Notes: generated by a model not told the origin, from the sequence alone. A stretch of DNA of 64,000 nt from Siderastrea siderea (GCA_964030785.1 OZ034975.1:36519369-36583368); one strand, 5' to 3'; shown: positions 33,301 through 39,707, counted from the stretch's first letter. A program made the numbers and translations.

Positions 33301-34941
33301 AAGCTTCAAGAAGGGTACAGAATACCAAAACCGAGACATGTTGATGAAAAACTGTAAGTAAATTTCTATCTGTTTGATCTTTGTTTTCAATTAGTATTTG
33401 GAGAATCTTATTGCAAACTTCAGTAAGTGTCATTGTTGTCCAGCTGTGGTGTTAGAGACAAGGGGTCATTTTTTAAAAGACTATTGAACAACTGGCCCAC
33501 CCTAGGGGCTGGGTAATCTTCTCGAACGGATTTTGGATATTTGTATCTTTTTGATGTGCAAGTTAGAGCCACCAAACTTGGTGACTTTTCCTAAACTTTT
33601 TCTGAAAACAATTTAGAGCAACATGTCAAAGTTCATGGGATTTGAAGTTGCCATAACAATCATGTTTTGACAGGTATTTTTTTCCGAATTTAAAATTTCC
33701 TCCTTTTGATGACAACAGTTTTAAGATAATTTTTGTTTTGCTTGTTTAGTTGATTTTCATTATTGTTTAGTCAATTTTGCTGCTTTTCGTTTCGGAAATT
33801 TCTAGAAATGCAAGATGGCGGATCCAAGATGGCCGCCGCTTGAGAACATGACGTAATTCCCAAGTCATGTGACGTTATCGGCTAATACTGCGCACTTCAA
33901 AGGAAACATGTTTAGACGTACTATACATCCTCTAAGGCTCGTTGCCACACGTCTGAGTTACGGAATCCTTCCCCCGCTCCCTGAAGACCAAAAAGGGGGA
34001 AAATGTATGAATAGGGCAGGGTTAACTGTGTGCCTTTGGCGGAAATTGTCCATGTCGAAAAGTACAGCTCTACTAAATAGACTTCAGTGTGTTCATCTGT
34101 CGTTTTGTGTGTGTGTGTGTTTTAACATATTCTTACTTCATGTTCTCTTTCTGATCTCAAAAGGCAACCATTACTCACCTCTAACAGCAGTATCGACCAT
34201 CAAAGGACCTGATAAATGTTCTAATCCAGTTTTGTTTAGCCGGTTTTTGGACAACCCTTACACTGAACAGTGGCACCATGATTGGACCATATTTGAGTTG
34301 ATGTTTTATACTAATGATTCTTTTTTTTTTTAACATGGTTTAGATATCAGATCATGATGAAATGCTGGGAAGAAAGCCCAAATGACCGCCCCACTTTTGA
34401 GAAACTAAGGAAGACGATGAAAGACATGGAGAGAAACCACAAGGTAAACAGGATCAATTTGAAGAAAGATTATGTTTATTTCAGGGCAAGCGGTATCATA
34501 TAACTTTTTTTCGTGTACCATGAATTCTAAAAACAAGAAAAAAGCCTGTAGCTTTCGACTTGTTAAGGACGGAGTTTCTGCCCCATTGCTTCCATATATT
34601 AATTATTTCAAGAAGCATTTTTTTTTTACCACAGGATTTCACTCTTCATATTCAATACATCTTTATTCAGTTTCATCTAATTTACCTGGAACATAAAATG
34701 GCTTTCTGATGCTGTGGTGAAGCGAAATCCGCCACAGTGATGCTTTCATTAGATTCCAGAAAACAAGCAGACTGTTCTTGCCATATCAACCCCATAAAGT
34801 AACCAAAACGGTTGGTGTGTGGTATAAACTTTCAACAGATCCCAGTTGACGTATATATATTTTTCTTTACAGACGTATGTCAACCTCAGCAAGTACGAAA
34901 ACAGCCTGTACGCTAACATCAACGACCTGACAGCAGAGTAG
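1432..34941 (+). CDS. Receptor tyrosine kinase, Ig x4 - FN3 x3 - TM - kinase (5' partial, 19 exons)
   Basis: Join: 1432-1689, 16525-16806, 17510-17764, 18881-19144, 19874-20167, 23946-24257, 24877-25164, 28060-28179, 28306-28324, 28799-28838, 29355-29616, 30103-30213, 30983-31173, 31273-31395, 31904-31974, 32993-33033, 33257-33353, 34344-34443, 34873-34941. All junctions are AG/GT and all phases agree, giving 1,064 residues plus a TAG stop; the signal peptide and any earlier exons are outside the window. Ectodomain is residues 1-650, transmembrane about 663-683, kinase about 761-1042. Kinase landmarks are the glycine loop GKGAFSQV (767-774), Lys in VAVK, Glu in [20 protein letters not shown], and DVWSYG. 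The sequence is closest to the FGFR/RET/VEGFR type of RTK kinase. The usual APE motif reads AYE. A plasma-membrane receptor signalling by autophosphorylation is inferred from family knowledge; the ligand is unknown. Confidence 0.9.
1690..3757. other. Intronic DNA, no gene seen
   Basis: AT-rich intron sequence without a supported exon on either strand. Positions 2040-2074 (…tagccaagcctaaaagcgga…) match a second copy at 54578-54612, so a dispersed repeat is present. I find nothing else. Confidence 0.5.
3758..3912. mobile_element. Palindromic MITE with 9-bp target duplication
   Basis: Terminal inverted repeats start TAGCCTGCGTAGCAAGCG and end with the complement CGCTTGCTACGCAGGCTA. The element is 155 bp and is bracketed by GGAACCAGC at 3749-3757 and again at 3913-3921, a clean 9-bp direct repeat. 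A 9-bp duplication fits Mutator-like or related DNA transposons (family knowledge). A related end occurs at 47860, and a degenerate relative probably lies at 48765-48935. No transposase is encoded. Confidence 0.85.
3945..4112. repeat. Dispersed repeat (gacggacg / ttaccaaatttgctt family), copy 1
   Basis: This segment, from a pyrimidine-rich start through tandem gacg units to ttaccaaatttgctt and ggtgctccgc, is found again inverted at 25440-25640 and partly at 56470-56600. Order and motifs are conserved in all three copies. No coding capacity is convincing. It is probably a non-autonomous transposon, but I cannot define termini. Confidence 0.6.
4266..4322. repeat. Imperfect hairpin palindrome
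   Basis: Stem 4266-4287 (…gggatcgcaatgcgctgaac) pairs with 4301-4322 (gttcggtgcattgcgatcct…) with few mismatches around a 13-base loop. It may be a very short MITE relic. No gene is associated with it. Confidence 0.6.
5006..5180 (+). mobile_element. tRNA-derived SINE, copy 1
   Basis: The head resembles a tRNA: an A-box-like ggtggtctagtgatc and a B box ggttcaagacc (about 5041-5051). It is followed by the SINE body with 'ccacccaggtgtataaatggg' near 5115. The same body recurs in the next element. Transcription by RNA polymerase III and mobilisation by a LINE are family knowledge, not visible here. Confidence 0.7.
5213..5450 (+). mobile_element. tRNA-derived SINE, copy 2
   Basis: The head (cagtggtgcagcggttaacg) is degraded and its B box is poor. 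The body is clear: a gctgtgttgtttcc stretch, 'ccacccagctgtataaatgggtaccggc' around 5328-5352, and a tail with repeated 'actagcatcccattacatccc'. It lies only about 33 bp after the first copy in the same orientation, either as two insertions or as one dimer. Confidence 0.7.
5451..8635. other. Intronic DNA with simple repeats, no gene seen
   Basis: No supported exon. Positions 5980-6150 contain many atcccgc-like units that also occur around 4705-4760. Positions 6265-6310 are a (TTA)n microsatellite. Positions 8085-8580 show gtccacacg/cgttttcaaaaac motifs at both ends, resembling a decayed inverted-repeat element related to 26105-26215. The open frames here lack domain signatures. Confidence 0.5.
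8636..9480 (-). mobile_element. Penelope-like element remnant (RT end + GIY-YIG endonuclease)
   Basis: The minus frame at 9311-8979 reads [31 protein letters not shown] and a CHVCK pair, which is the region between reverse transcriptase and endonuclease in Penelope-like elements. In a second frame, 8979-8640 continues with a GIY-YIG-type tail ([18 protein letters not shown], then [34 protein letters not shown]). A frameshift separates the two parts and there is an in-frame stop after DDRT. Similarity also extends upstream to about 9480 in a shifted frame. It is a 5'-truncated, inactive copy inserted in the RTK intron. Confidence 0.75.
9481..10390. other. Intronic DNA, no gene seen
   Basis: No exon or element could be defined. 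The 10139-10375 minus frame is a low-complexity reading of a purine-rich tract and carries no recognisable motif. Confidence 0.4.
10441..10634 (+). pseudogene. Decayed duplicate of RTK Ig exon 2
   Basis: The stretch aligns base by base with exon 16525-16806 (shared runs include cagaatgtgactcttacatg and taacacggct). Three lesions are visible. The acceptor cctag has become cctac at 10436-10440. The first Ig cysteine codon TGC has become TGG (LTWHV instead of LTCHV). Similarity stops after accatcca, and the frame then ends at TAA 10632-10634, before the second cysteine. Upstream intron sequence also aligns from about 10385, so this was a genomic duplication rather than a processed copy. Not expected to be spliced in. 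Confidence 0.88.
10831..11080 (-). repeat. BEL/Pao 3' LTR
   Basis: Direct repeat of 16013-16278 with shared blocks such as catcatctcgtctcatggca and gtgttcatttaaatgttcg. On the plus strand it begins TGTTGAGGACT and ends TTACGACA. It is 250 bp versus 266 bp for its partner. Confidence 0.9.
11083..12382 (-). pseudogene. BEL/Pao integrase region
   Basis: Minus-strand frames give, in order: a zinc-binding H2C2-like stretch with CVVCKR (12362-12156); the integrase core (12155-11763) with DFAGPL, then SDNAKTF, then WWGGFYERM supplying the acidic triad; then a spacer frame (11714-11460); and a C-terminal domain (11444-11073, [10 protein letters not shown]...[11 protein letters not shown]) like the one that follows integrase in BEL/Pao. 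The pieces are separated by a stop (after SFRIQ) and frame changes, so no intact integrase is made. Confidence 0.85.
12389..14055 (-). pseudogene. BEL/Pao reverse transcriptase and RNase H region
   Basis: Frame 14051-13752 has [21 protein letters not shown] and [10 protein letters not shown], the fingers and first catalytic motif of BEL RT. Frame 13724-13476 has the YVDD catalytic motif ([10 protein letters not shown]). Frames 13175-12792 and 12982-12389 cover the connection and RNase H-like region, with [13 protein letters not shown] and later NLADLGSRS and WWQRPEWL. At least three frame changes interrupt the region, so it is non-functional. Confidence 0.85.
13987..14826 (-). pseudogene. BEL/Pao aspartic protease region
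   Basis: A 279-codon open frame. It contains [11 protein letters not shown], the signature following the retropepsin-like domain of BEL/Pao polyproteins, and ends in the linker leading to RT ([17 protein letters not shown]). Upstream, the frame 15278-14994 probably holds the preceding part. The catalytic Asp region itself falls at a frame break near 14826-14880. Confidence 0.75.
15283..15891 (-). pseudogene. BEL/Pao gag region
   Basis: Frame 15891-15526 begins [20 protein letters not shown] and is rich in coiled-coil-like charged residues, ending in a stop at ALGTQ. The frame 15522-15283 continues with [21 protein letters not shown], the typical capsid-like block of BEL gag. A stop separates the two parts of one ancestral gag. 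Confidence 0.75.
16013..16278 (-). repeat. BEL/Pao 5' LTR
   Basis: Partner of 10831-11080. On the minus strand this is the upstream LTR and would carry the element's promoter. The ends are TG (16013) and CA (16278), immediately followed by the target duplication ATGTG. Confidence 0.9.
16525..16806 (+). CDS. RTK exon: Ig domain 2
   Basis: Phase 1-1 exon between cctag and gtatgt, 94 residues. Cysteines are in VTLTCHVG and GKYKCVARN, the latter being the normal Ig F-strand motif (D-Y-G-K-Y-K-C). It has N-linked glycosylation-type sites NVT and NNS. It is the intact paralogue of the broken exon at 10441-10634. Confidence 0.9.
17107..17488. mobile_element. TTAA-flanked MITE beside a splice acceptor
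   Basis: The ends are AGGGGCACAGTCACG (17107-17121) and CGTGACTATGCCCCT (17474-17488), inverted with one mismatch, and TTAA lies on both sides (17103-17106 and 17489-17492). TTAA duplication is the hallmark of piggyBac-type transposition. The element is 382 bp and non-coding. Its right edge is only 21 bp from the start of the next Ig exon, so the polypyrimidine tract begins immediately after it. Confidence 0.85.
17510..17764 (+). CDS. RTK exon: Ig domain 3
   Basis: Phase 1-1 exon between gttttccag and gtaagt, 85 residues. Cysteines are in IDLKCEASG and GAYVCRADN, with the core Trp in VTWTKDG. An additional cysteine lies between them (SAVCSV), which is unusual for an I-set domain. Confidence 0.9.
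17765..18880. other. Intron with possible LINE 3' end
   Basis: No exon. At 18182-18215 an (AATC)n run followed by aataaactttatttaccctcg reads on the minus strand as a CR1/L2-type LINE 3' end with an ATTG-repeat tail. Related 3'-UTR-like sequence extends to about 18350. No RT coding remains. Confidence 0.45.
18881..19144 (+). CDS. RTK exon: Ig domain 4
   Basis: Phase 1-1 exon between gaacag and gtgagt, 88 residues. Cysteines are in VTLKCVSDG and GLYNCTADN, with the core Trp in LSWYTPEG. It is the last Ig domain before the FN3 repeats. Confidence 0.9.
19145..19873. other. Short intron, no feature seen
   Basis: About 0.7 kb between the last Ig and first FN3 exons. The 19695-19399 minus frame has no recognisable domain. 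Confidence 0.4.
19874..20167 (+). CDS. RTK exon: fibronectin III domain 1
   Basis: Phase 1-1 exon between catccag and gtgagt, 98 residues. It has the FN3 landmarks: the B-strand Trp in [18 protein letters not shown], and the F-strand Tyr in [11 protein letters not shown]. Confidence 0.9.
20636..21150. mobile_element. Inverted-repeat element (515 bp)
   Basis: The outer ends are GGGGCCCGTTTCTCGA (20636-) and TCTCGAGAAAAGGGCCCCT (ending 21150). A second matching pair lies inside: caatcttggacgaaac near 20720 and gtttcgtccgagattg near 20985. It is a long degenerate foldback with pyrimidine-rich central DNA. The overlapping open frames are by-products. No transposase. Confidence 0.7.
21786..22539. 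mobile_element. pogo/mariner-type MITE with TA duplication
   Basis: The ends are CAGTATGTGGTCCTTGGTC (21786-) and its complement GACCAAGGATCACATACTG (ending 22539), each bordered by TA. The motif CCTTGGTCCGCGA recurs inside: near 21812 and 22023 direct, and near 22368 and 22516 inverted. Repeated subterminal motifs commonly act as transposase-binding sites (family knowledge). Non-coding; 754 bp in the RTK intron. Confidence 0.8.
22856..22941. repeat. Near-perfect palindrome / mini-MITE
   Basis: TAGCCTCCCACGCAG...CTGCGTGGCAGGCTA, 86 bp, almost entirely self-complementary around a ccctcgaggg centre. One end of the same family starts at 55201. Confidence 0.75.
23946..24257 (+). CDS. RTK exon: fibronectin III domain 2
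   Basis: Phase 1-1 exon between tttacaag and gtaagt, 104 residues. It shows [23 protein letters not shown] and the F-strand [14 protein letters not shown]. It is clearly paralogous to the next exon (NNGAxIT, YEFVVTA, GES), so the pair arose by exon duplication. Confidence 0.9.
24877..25164 (+). CDS. RTK exon: fibronectin III domain 3
   Basis: Phase 1-1 exon between ctgcacag and gtagga, 96 residues. Landmarks are [20 protein letters not shown] and [14 protein letters not shown]. It is the membrane-proximal FN3 domain; the transmembrane exon follows after a 2.9-kb intron. Confidence 0.9.
25440..25660. repeat. Dispersed repeat, inverted copy
   Basis: Reverse-complement match to 3945-4112: gcggagcacc, aaatttggtaatc, and the cgtacgtc/gagggagag blocks appear in mirrored order. 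It lies in the intron between the last FN3 exon and the TM exon. Confidence 0.6.
25661..28059. other. Intronic DNA with a diverged tandem duplication
   Basis: No exon seen. Positions 26436-26560 and 26643-26760 are two copies of one block (cgcaaaactta.., gttttcaatct.gatggtctc, aactataagcg.ag.agtt), about 207 bp apart, and look like a tandem duplication. The 25681-25875 frame (64 codons, KR-rich) matches no family I recognise. Confidence 0.55.
28060..28179 (+). CDS. RTK exon: transmembrane segment
   Basis: Phase 1-1 exon between gtttcag and gtaagt, 40 residues. A hydrophobic span ([20 protein letters not shown], residues 663-682) is followed by the basic stop-transfer cluster LRRTRRG. This fixes type I topology: Ig/FN3 outside, kinase inside. 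Confidence 0.92.
28306..28324 (+). CDS. RTK micro-exon (19 nt), juxtamembrane
   Basis: Between ttgcag and gtaagc. It encodes G-N-P-K-T-N with the first two bases of a Lys codon (phase 1 in, phase 2 out). It is needed to keep the frame between the TM exon and the following 40-nt exon, which supports it despite its size. Confidence 0.75.
28799..28838 (+). CDS. RTK small exon (40 nt), juxtamembrane with CPRC
   Basis: Between cgttttag and gtaagt, phase 2 to 0. It encodes [13 protein letters not shown]. The C-x2-C pair just inside the membrane is unusual for this receptor class; palmitoylation or metal binding is possible but only a guess. Confidence 0.75.
29355..29616 (+). CDS. RTK exon: juxtamembrane and kinase N-lobe
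   Basis: Phase 0 to 1, between tttccag and gtagg. It contains tyrosines in DPAYATP and GDYMPL (possible phosphosites), then [22 protein letters not shown] (glycine-rich loop) and VAVKMLK with the ATP-binding Lys at residue 794. Confidence 0.93.
30103..30213 (+). CDS. RTK exon: kinase alpha-C region
   Basis: Phase 1-1, between atctgcag and gtaatg. It encodes the alpha-C helix with the conserved Glu ([22 protein letters not shown]). Confidence 0.9.
30214..30982. other. Kinase-domain intron, no feature seen
   Basis: About 0.8 kb. The open frames at 30255-30467 and 30778-30596 show no domain. Confidence 0.4.
30983..31173 (+). CDS. RTK exon: hinge, kinase insert, alpha-E
   Basis: Phase 1 to 0, between gttcatag and gttagc. 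It has hinge [15 protein letters not shown], a short kinase insert ([15 protein letters not shown]) and [13 protein letters not shown] leading to the catalytic loop. Confidence 0.92.
31273..31395 (+). CDS. RTK exon: catalytic and activation loops
   Basis: Phase 0-0, between ttttctag and gtaagt. It contains HRDLAARN (catalytic Asp) and VTDFGMARN (Mg-binding Asp). The activation loop DDIYSRKSR has a single tyrosine instead of the tandem YY common in FGFRs. Confidence 0.93.
31904..31974 (+). CDS. RTK exon: substrate-binding / APE region
   Basis: Phase 0 to 2, between gttcacag and gtaagt. It encodes [16 protein letters not shown]...TTQSDV. The usual APE motif is AYE here (Pro to Tyr). Confidence 0.92.
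31975..32992. other. Kinase-domain intron, no feature seen
   Basis: About 1 kb of AT-rich intron with short gttatgttatg repeats near 32530-32555. No exon. Confidence 0.4.
32993..33033 (+). CDS. RTK exon: kinase alpha-F (41 nt)
   Basis: Phase 2 to 1, between tttgtag and gtaagt. It encodes [13 protein letters not shown], completing the DVWSYG motif with the preceding exon. Confidence 0.9.
33257..33353 (+). CDS. RTK exon: kinase alpha-G region
   Basis: Phase 1 to 2, between catctag and gtaagt. It encodes [20 protein letters not shown] and [13 protein letters not shown]. Confidence 0.92.
33354..34343. other. Intron; paired AAGATGGC motifs
   Basis: No exon. Two AAGATGGC motifs lie 14 bp apart at 33812 and 33826 (the consensus core of YY1-type sites), followed by gacgta/gtgacg stretches. 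The 33869-34333 open frame of 154 codons has no recognisable domain and crosses poly-T, so I do not call it a gene. Confidence 0.4.
34344..34443 (+). CDS. RTK exon: kinase C-lobe end
   Basis: Phase 2 to 0, between gtttag and gtaaac. It contains [21 protein letters not shown], with the conserved CW..xPxxRPTF end of RTK kinase domains. Confidence 0.92.
34873..34941 (+). CDS. RTK terminal exon with three YxN motifs
   Basis: Phase 0 start after tttacag. It encodes 22 residues ending at TAG 34939-34941. The tail has tyrosines at YVNL, YENS and YANI. Y-x-N is the preferred motif of the GRB2 SH2 domain once phosphorylated (family knowledge), so this short tail looks like a triple adaptor-docking site. 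Confidence 0.9.
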   Translation, partial: TYVNLSKYENSLYANINDLTAE

Positions 34942-36700
34942 ATGTTCATTTGCATTTGTATCAACCACTGTTTTCGTCAACAAAATATTTTTTATGGTAG
35001 TTGTCAATGAACCAGCCATTCGATCGAACATTTTTTTATCATGCTTGCCAACATTAAGTGACCATCTGCATAGTTTCTTAACGTGATTTTAGTGGACCAT
35101 TTTGCAAAGATTTTAATTAGCACAAGTATTTGTTGCGGGTGTTATTTTCAAGGAAACCGTAAGAGATACGACGCCTTTTATTACTTAAGCATACGGAATT
35201 TACAGTCATAGTTAGGAAAATAGACCTTATTGCTTCGAATAAGCGTAGAAAGTGATTTTTTTTTCTAATGGTGTTAAATTATTTTCATTTGGTTATAATC
35301 TTGGAGAATTCATTTAACTTAATGAGAACTAAATTTAATCTAATCACAGCCTCCTCTTATTTCATGCATTTATATTCTGTCTGGCTGTTTTTAATGCCGT
35401 GAAGGGTTGATGCTATGTTTTGGATTCGTAACACAAACAGGGCACATATTCCTGGAGATGTTTCTTTTTGGCGAAAATTACAGGCCCCTTATCTCTGAAC
35501 CAAGCTGCAGGTGTATGACGTGATATTCTTTCTGAGCATTGGTTACAAATGATGTCGTTAAACGAGGTAAATTATTGTTGTAACGTTGCCACATGAAACT
35601 GTCTGCAGGCCCGTGACAAGACGTTTCGTTTTTACAATCTGGATTTTTTAAGTCCGGATTTTGATTTAGATTTGCGTTTCTTTACTTAAATCCAAAAACG
35701 GATTATGAATCCATATGATCCACGCTAGGGAAGCATTCATTGAATCACATCCAAAACCAGGTATGTCGGATTTATGATCCGGAGCGTTTCTTTACCACGG
35801 ATGGAAAAAAATACGCATACTCGCGGTTACACAAAACAAAACGACTAAAAAATTCTACATGACCTTTCTGCCTGAAAGGTCTATTTTTGCCGTCATTTTT
35901 GACCATGGATAGCCCATTTTTAGATCATCCTTTCTTTTGGACGCTAAAATCCAATAATCCAGACTTGCTCAACCATTCTAAGCAAAAACATTTAAAATAG
36001 AAACAGCTGCTGTTCGTCGTATGTGGTACTGATTTCTGCGATAGTCTGTTTTTTTTTTTACAGGGGGAGGGGGGATGATAAACAGCCATGGCAGGTCACG
36101 TATCCTTGAGGGTACACAGTTTCATGCTTGAGTATAAAAATGACTACATCCTTAACAATTTCAGCCTACGTAATTTTTTGACACGTTGGAAGTACGTTTC
36201 CTATAAATTCTAGAGTGCTATTCAGCTATCTTCATTTTCAAGGAGACGAAGCCTCGGAAGACGTTTTTGTTCTTCTGATAAAATAATGATGAGTTTATCT
36301 CTCCGTTTTTCTTTCACCACATAGTACTTCGCTCAACTTGTGGTAACCATTTTCAACTTCCTAGCTTTAGCTTGATCCATTCTTGGCCTTGTACTAAGAG
36401 AGAAGAGAAGAGATTATTGTGGGACTCAGTTCGGCTATTTTGGTGTAGGTGCACTTAATCATAACATTTTGTTACGGCTTGCGCATTATACACCCTAATA
36501 GAAACCAGAATAAATGGAAACAAATGGTCGAGAAAGCAGGAATTGAATCGCGATTTTTTAAAGGAAACCAGACATCTGATAAGAATATGTTAGATACGAA
36601 ACGTTGGTGAGCGTGTTGTCTCTTGCCCTAAGGGAACAGCCGGGGACTAGAGCATTGCGTGATGAGTATTATGAGTTTGCCATACATCATGGTCAAATCA
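34942..36700. other. 3' flank / probable 3' UTR of RTK
   Basis: No gene. Untranslated sequence is expected to start right after the stop. The only AATAAA I noticed in the next 1.6 kb is at 36509-36514, so the true polyadenylation site is uncertain and may use a variant signal. Confidence 0.4.
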
Positions 36701-36786
36701 CGGGTAAGTCAAATGTTGTACCGCTAAAATTTCGGCAAAAAATCGCGCGCGGGTCGCATTCAGATGTAAAACTTGACTTACCCGAG
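36701..36786. repeat. Short inverted repeat
   Basis: cgggtaagtcaaatgttgtac at the left is mirrored by gatgtaaaacttgacttacccg at the right. It is probably a mini-MITE of about 85 bp. Confidence 0.6.
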
Positions 36787-38011
36787 AGAGGGTGAGTTTG
36801 GAATTTGGCGACACAGAAGTCACTCATGTCAGTCCCCCGGTGGAGCGAAATTTAGCGCTATGTCCCATGCTTAACCGTTAGTTTGACCCTCTTTTCCTTA
36901 CAAGCCTATGATGGTGGCGATTTAGAAAAGTTAGTTCGTTTTTAATGCAAGACTGTACTTCGAGAGATGAACCAATTGACAATCAAATCACATAGAAAGG
37001 TGGGGCATTTATGTTTTTTGAAATGTGTTGTGGTTTGAAAGCGCTGACTATGGATTAAATCGATTTTTAGCGGGCATTTTGATCGGGGCCTCGAATGTCG
37101 GTTGGCAAATTTGAATTTCCGTTTTCCTACCTTTAGCTCTTTTCAGTACACGACATGTCGTCGCATCGATCGTTAATCAGAAAATCGCCCAAAACGGCCT
37201 TCAGAAGCTCGGAAAAGCGATAAAAACACAGCAAACACAAAACAGGTGAGGTTTTTCAAACTTCATATTCATTTTAATGTGTTTTCGGCGGAAAACCGCC
37301 AATTATTTTCTATCGAATTTCAGCTCCGTACAAACTCTCATATTACGCTTTGGTTACCTGAGGTGAGATACGAAATTAACGATCGGGAGCCTGTTCTCTC
37401 TTGATTAGTGGGGAAAATAAATATATATGTTCCCAGTGGCTTCATGCTGACGAAATCTATAAGATCAGCGTCGCTCTGATAAGCCATGCACTTTCTTTGC
37501 AATAGTGCATTTTGTACCTTGTCTGCTGTATGCATTTTGAACTACTTGAATTTGAGATTTTCGGATATAATCTTTGCTGGGTTAAATGTTTCTCTACTTC
37601 ATAACACCTCAAGTATGTATTAAGCAAAAAAAATGGGTTTAGATTCCCACACTATTCCCAAAATGATCTTCTTTTTAAGAACGTACGGACATAAACTTGA
37701 TAAAACTGATAACTGAAGAATGCCAAAAAATACTGATAAAAATAAATAAATAAATAAATAAATAAACTTGGTATGGCCTCCTCGATCGTAAGATAAAAAA
37801 ATATTACAAGAGGCAAAATTATTATTATTTTTTAATTTTGTGCTTAATTTCAGTTGATTACGTCTATTTGACTAACATTTTTATTAGATGTCGTGTTTTT
37901 TCGTCAAATAAATCTTCAACGAGGATATCTGAAAAACCCGCAGCCACAATGTTAGCGATGTTTGACCGCACATGGGTGGAAAGACAAAAATAGTTTAATC
38001 TCCTCACATCG
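36787..38011. other. Intergenic DNA, no gene seen
   Basis: AT-rich sequence. An (AAAT)n microsatellite lies at 37739-37766. No convincing open frame. Confidence 0.4.
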
Positions 38012-38371
38012 TCATGAAGCAAGATCGAGTAAATGAAAAATGTTACACTGAAAAGTCCACTGAAAAAGAAAATTTTGCAGTGGCTCAGGTGGGACTCGAA
38101 CCCACGATCTTCTTGGACAGAAATACTGAAATCCTCTTTTGTATGTTGCGGCCTTGCATGTTTTACAGGATTCGCATGTCTGTCTCAGGAAACTCTTGTG
38201 CGCATGTAAGATCAAAGGGATTCATCCACGCGCCGTTCCATCTGTGGCTTGGTAGCTCAGATGGTAGAGCGGTGGACTAGTTATCCGAAGGTCGTCGGTT
38301 CGAGTCCCACCTGAGCCACTAAAAATTCTCTTTTTCAGTAGAATTTTCAGTGTAGCACTTACCATTTTCTT
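38012..38371. mobile_element. Foldback element carrying a tRNA-like gene
   Basis: Left arm 38041-38111 (tgttacactgaaaa...gtggctcaggtgggactcgaacccacgat) is the reverse complement of the right arm ending near 38356, which contains the 3' half of the tRNA-like sequence. The element is flanked by a possible 9-bp direct repeat CTCACATCG (38003-38011 and 38372-38380). It looks like an inverted-repeat element built on a tRNA. Exact ends are uncertain. Confidence 0.6.
38246..38318 (+). tRNA. tRNA-like sequence, anticodon AGT (Thr) if functional
   Basis: 73 nt fold as a cloverleaf. The acceptor stem GGCTTGG/CTGAGCC is fully paired with wobble, and the D arm is GCTC-GAGC. The anticodon loop CTAGTTA gives anticodon AGT. 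The B box ggttcgagtcc is perfect and the A box tagctcagatgg is good. The anticodon stem has a G-A mismatch at its base and the T stem a C-C mismatch, so it is more likely a tRNA pseudogene or tRNA-derived repeat than a working tRNA. Confidence 0.55.
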
Positions 38372-38688
38372 CTCACATCGACAATAACGAAATTAAAAGG
38401 TTTCCGGTACACAGGTAACGTTTATAGGAAGCTTTGTGGGAATCATTCCAACTGCTATCACTCCTATAGTATTTATTGCTGGCGGAATGAAGGCACATCC
38501 CTGTGAAAACTTTATTATAGTCTGTGTTCTGTTCAGTATATGTATAGTAATGCTGTTTGCCACGAGTTGATTGCTACAAGAAATTACTCTCCATTACGTA
38601 AAAGGAGCCCTTAAGACTCCGAAGACGAAAGTCTGGCGGAAAACTTTTATTGTTTTGCCAAAAGGTCTTGGTAGCAGGAAACAAGTTA

Positions 38689-39674
38689 ATATTTTAAAGA
38701 ACAACACAACACTTTTAAGTTTCAAAGACATGTTTCGGCATCCCTGATGCCATCCTCAGTTGAAGGAAAAAGTTACAACAAAGCTATTTATATGCAATAG
38801 TGATTAGAATTGTAAATGAAAATGTATAAGTAAGAGTGACAAGAAAAAAGCGTGATTATGTGAAATCTAATGTGGTTTTCACAAAGACATCAAGTACCTC
38901 ACTCAAATTCTCAGAAGAACCTTTTCCCTACCCATCCTATTGGAAGGGTTATTAATCAATATGTAACCAGGATCGAAAGCGAAGTTTGCTCTGTGGGTTG
39001 TGTTCCTGACAAGGTCTCAACTTTTAATTCTTATTTCAAGTTACCTTATATAGGCCATTATTCTGGCGTCACTCAGAAACGTATTCGCCACCTGATAAAA
39101 CGCTACTGTAATAACATTGATATTAAGTTAATTTTCTCTTCTTTTAAAATCGGAAACTTGTTTAGCGCGAAGGACCCTATCCCAAGCAATCTCCGTTCGA
39201 GTGTTGTTTACAAATTTTCATGTGCAGGCTGTAACGCTTGTTACGTCGGTGAAACCACTCGTCACTTTTCAACATGCGTACGTGAGCATTTAGCTACTGA
39301 TAGGGCCTCTCACGTGTACAAACACTTGCAACAATCTGAAAATTGCCGCGATTTGTGTTCGACCAATTGCTTCAGCATTTTAGACTGCGCCACTACAAGC
39401 TTTCAACTAAAGAACAAAGAATCCTTACATATCCACTGGGAAAAGCCCACTTTAAATCAACAGGTTAAACATGTTAATTTAAAGTTGTTTGTTTAGATTT
39501 CACATAATCACGCTTTTCTCTTGTCACTCTTACTTATACATTTTCATTTACAATTCTAATCACTATTGCATATAAATAGCTTTGTTGTAACTTTTTCATT
39601 TTCTGAGGATGGCATCAGGGATGCCGAAACATGTCTTTGAAACTTAAAAGTGTTGTGTTGTTCTTTAAAATATT
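38689..39674 (+). mobile_element. Penelope-like fragment with ~180-bp inverted ends
   Basis: Both ends carry the same sequence in opposite orientation: attttaaagaacaacacaac... at 38691 and ...gttgttctttaaaatatt at 39661. The similarity is about 180 bp, including ctgaggatggcatcaggg. Inside is one open frame (38870-39496). It is a short, non-autonomous derivative inserted 34 bp from the donor of the minus-strand Ig exon. Confidence 0.75.
38870..39496 (+). pseudogene. GIY-YIG endonuclease end of a Penelope-like polyprotein
   Basis: 208 codons without an ATG start; the frame opens at GTG. The core is VVYKFSCAGCNACYVGETTR, then a VREHL block and a terminal WEKPTLNQQ. This matches the GIY-YIG domain with an upstream cysteine pair found at the C-terminus of Penelope-like reverse transcriptases. 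The RT domain is missing, so it is a 5' truncation. The frame shows no internal stop. Confidence 0.75.
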
Positions 39675-39707
39675 TTATTGTTTTAATATGTTTTTCCATG
39701 TACTCAC

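Noticed and set aside
33869..34333. 154-codon ORF between kinase exons
   Set aside because: No domain, low-complexity ends, lies inside a well-supported intron, and no splice context joins it to the RTK.
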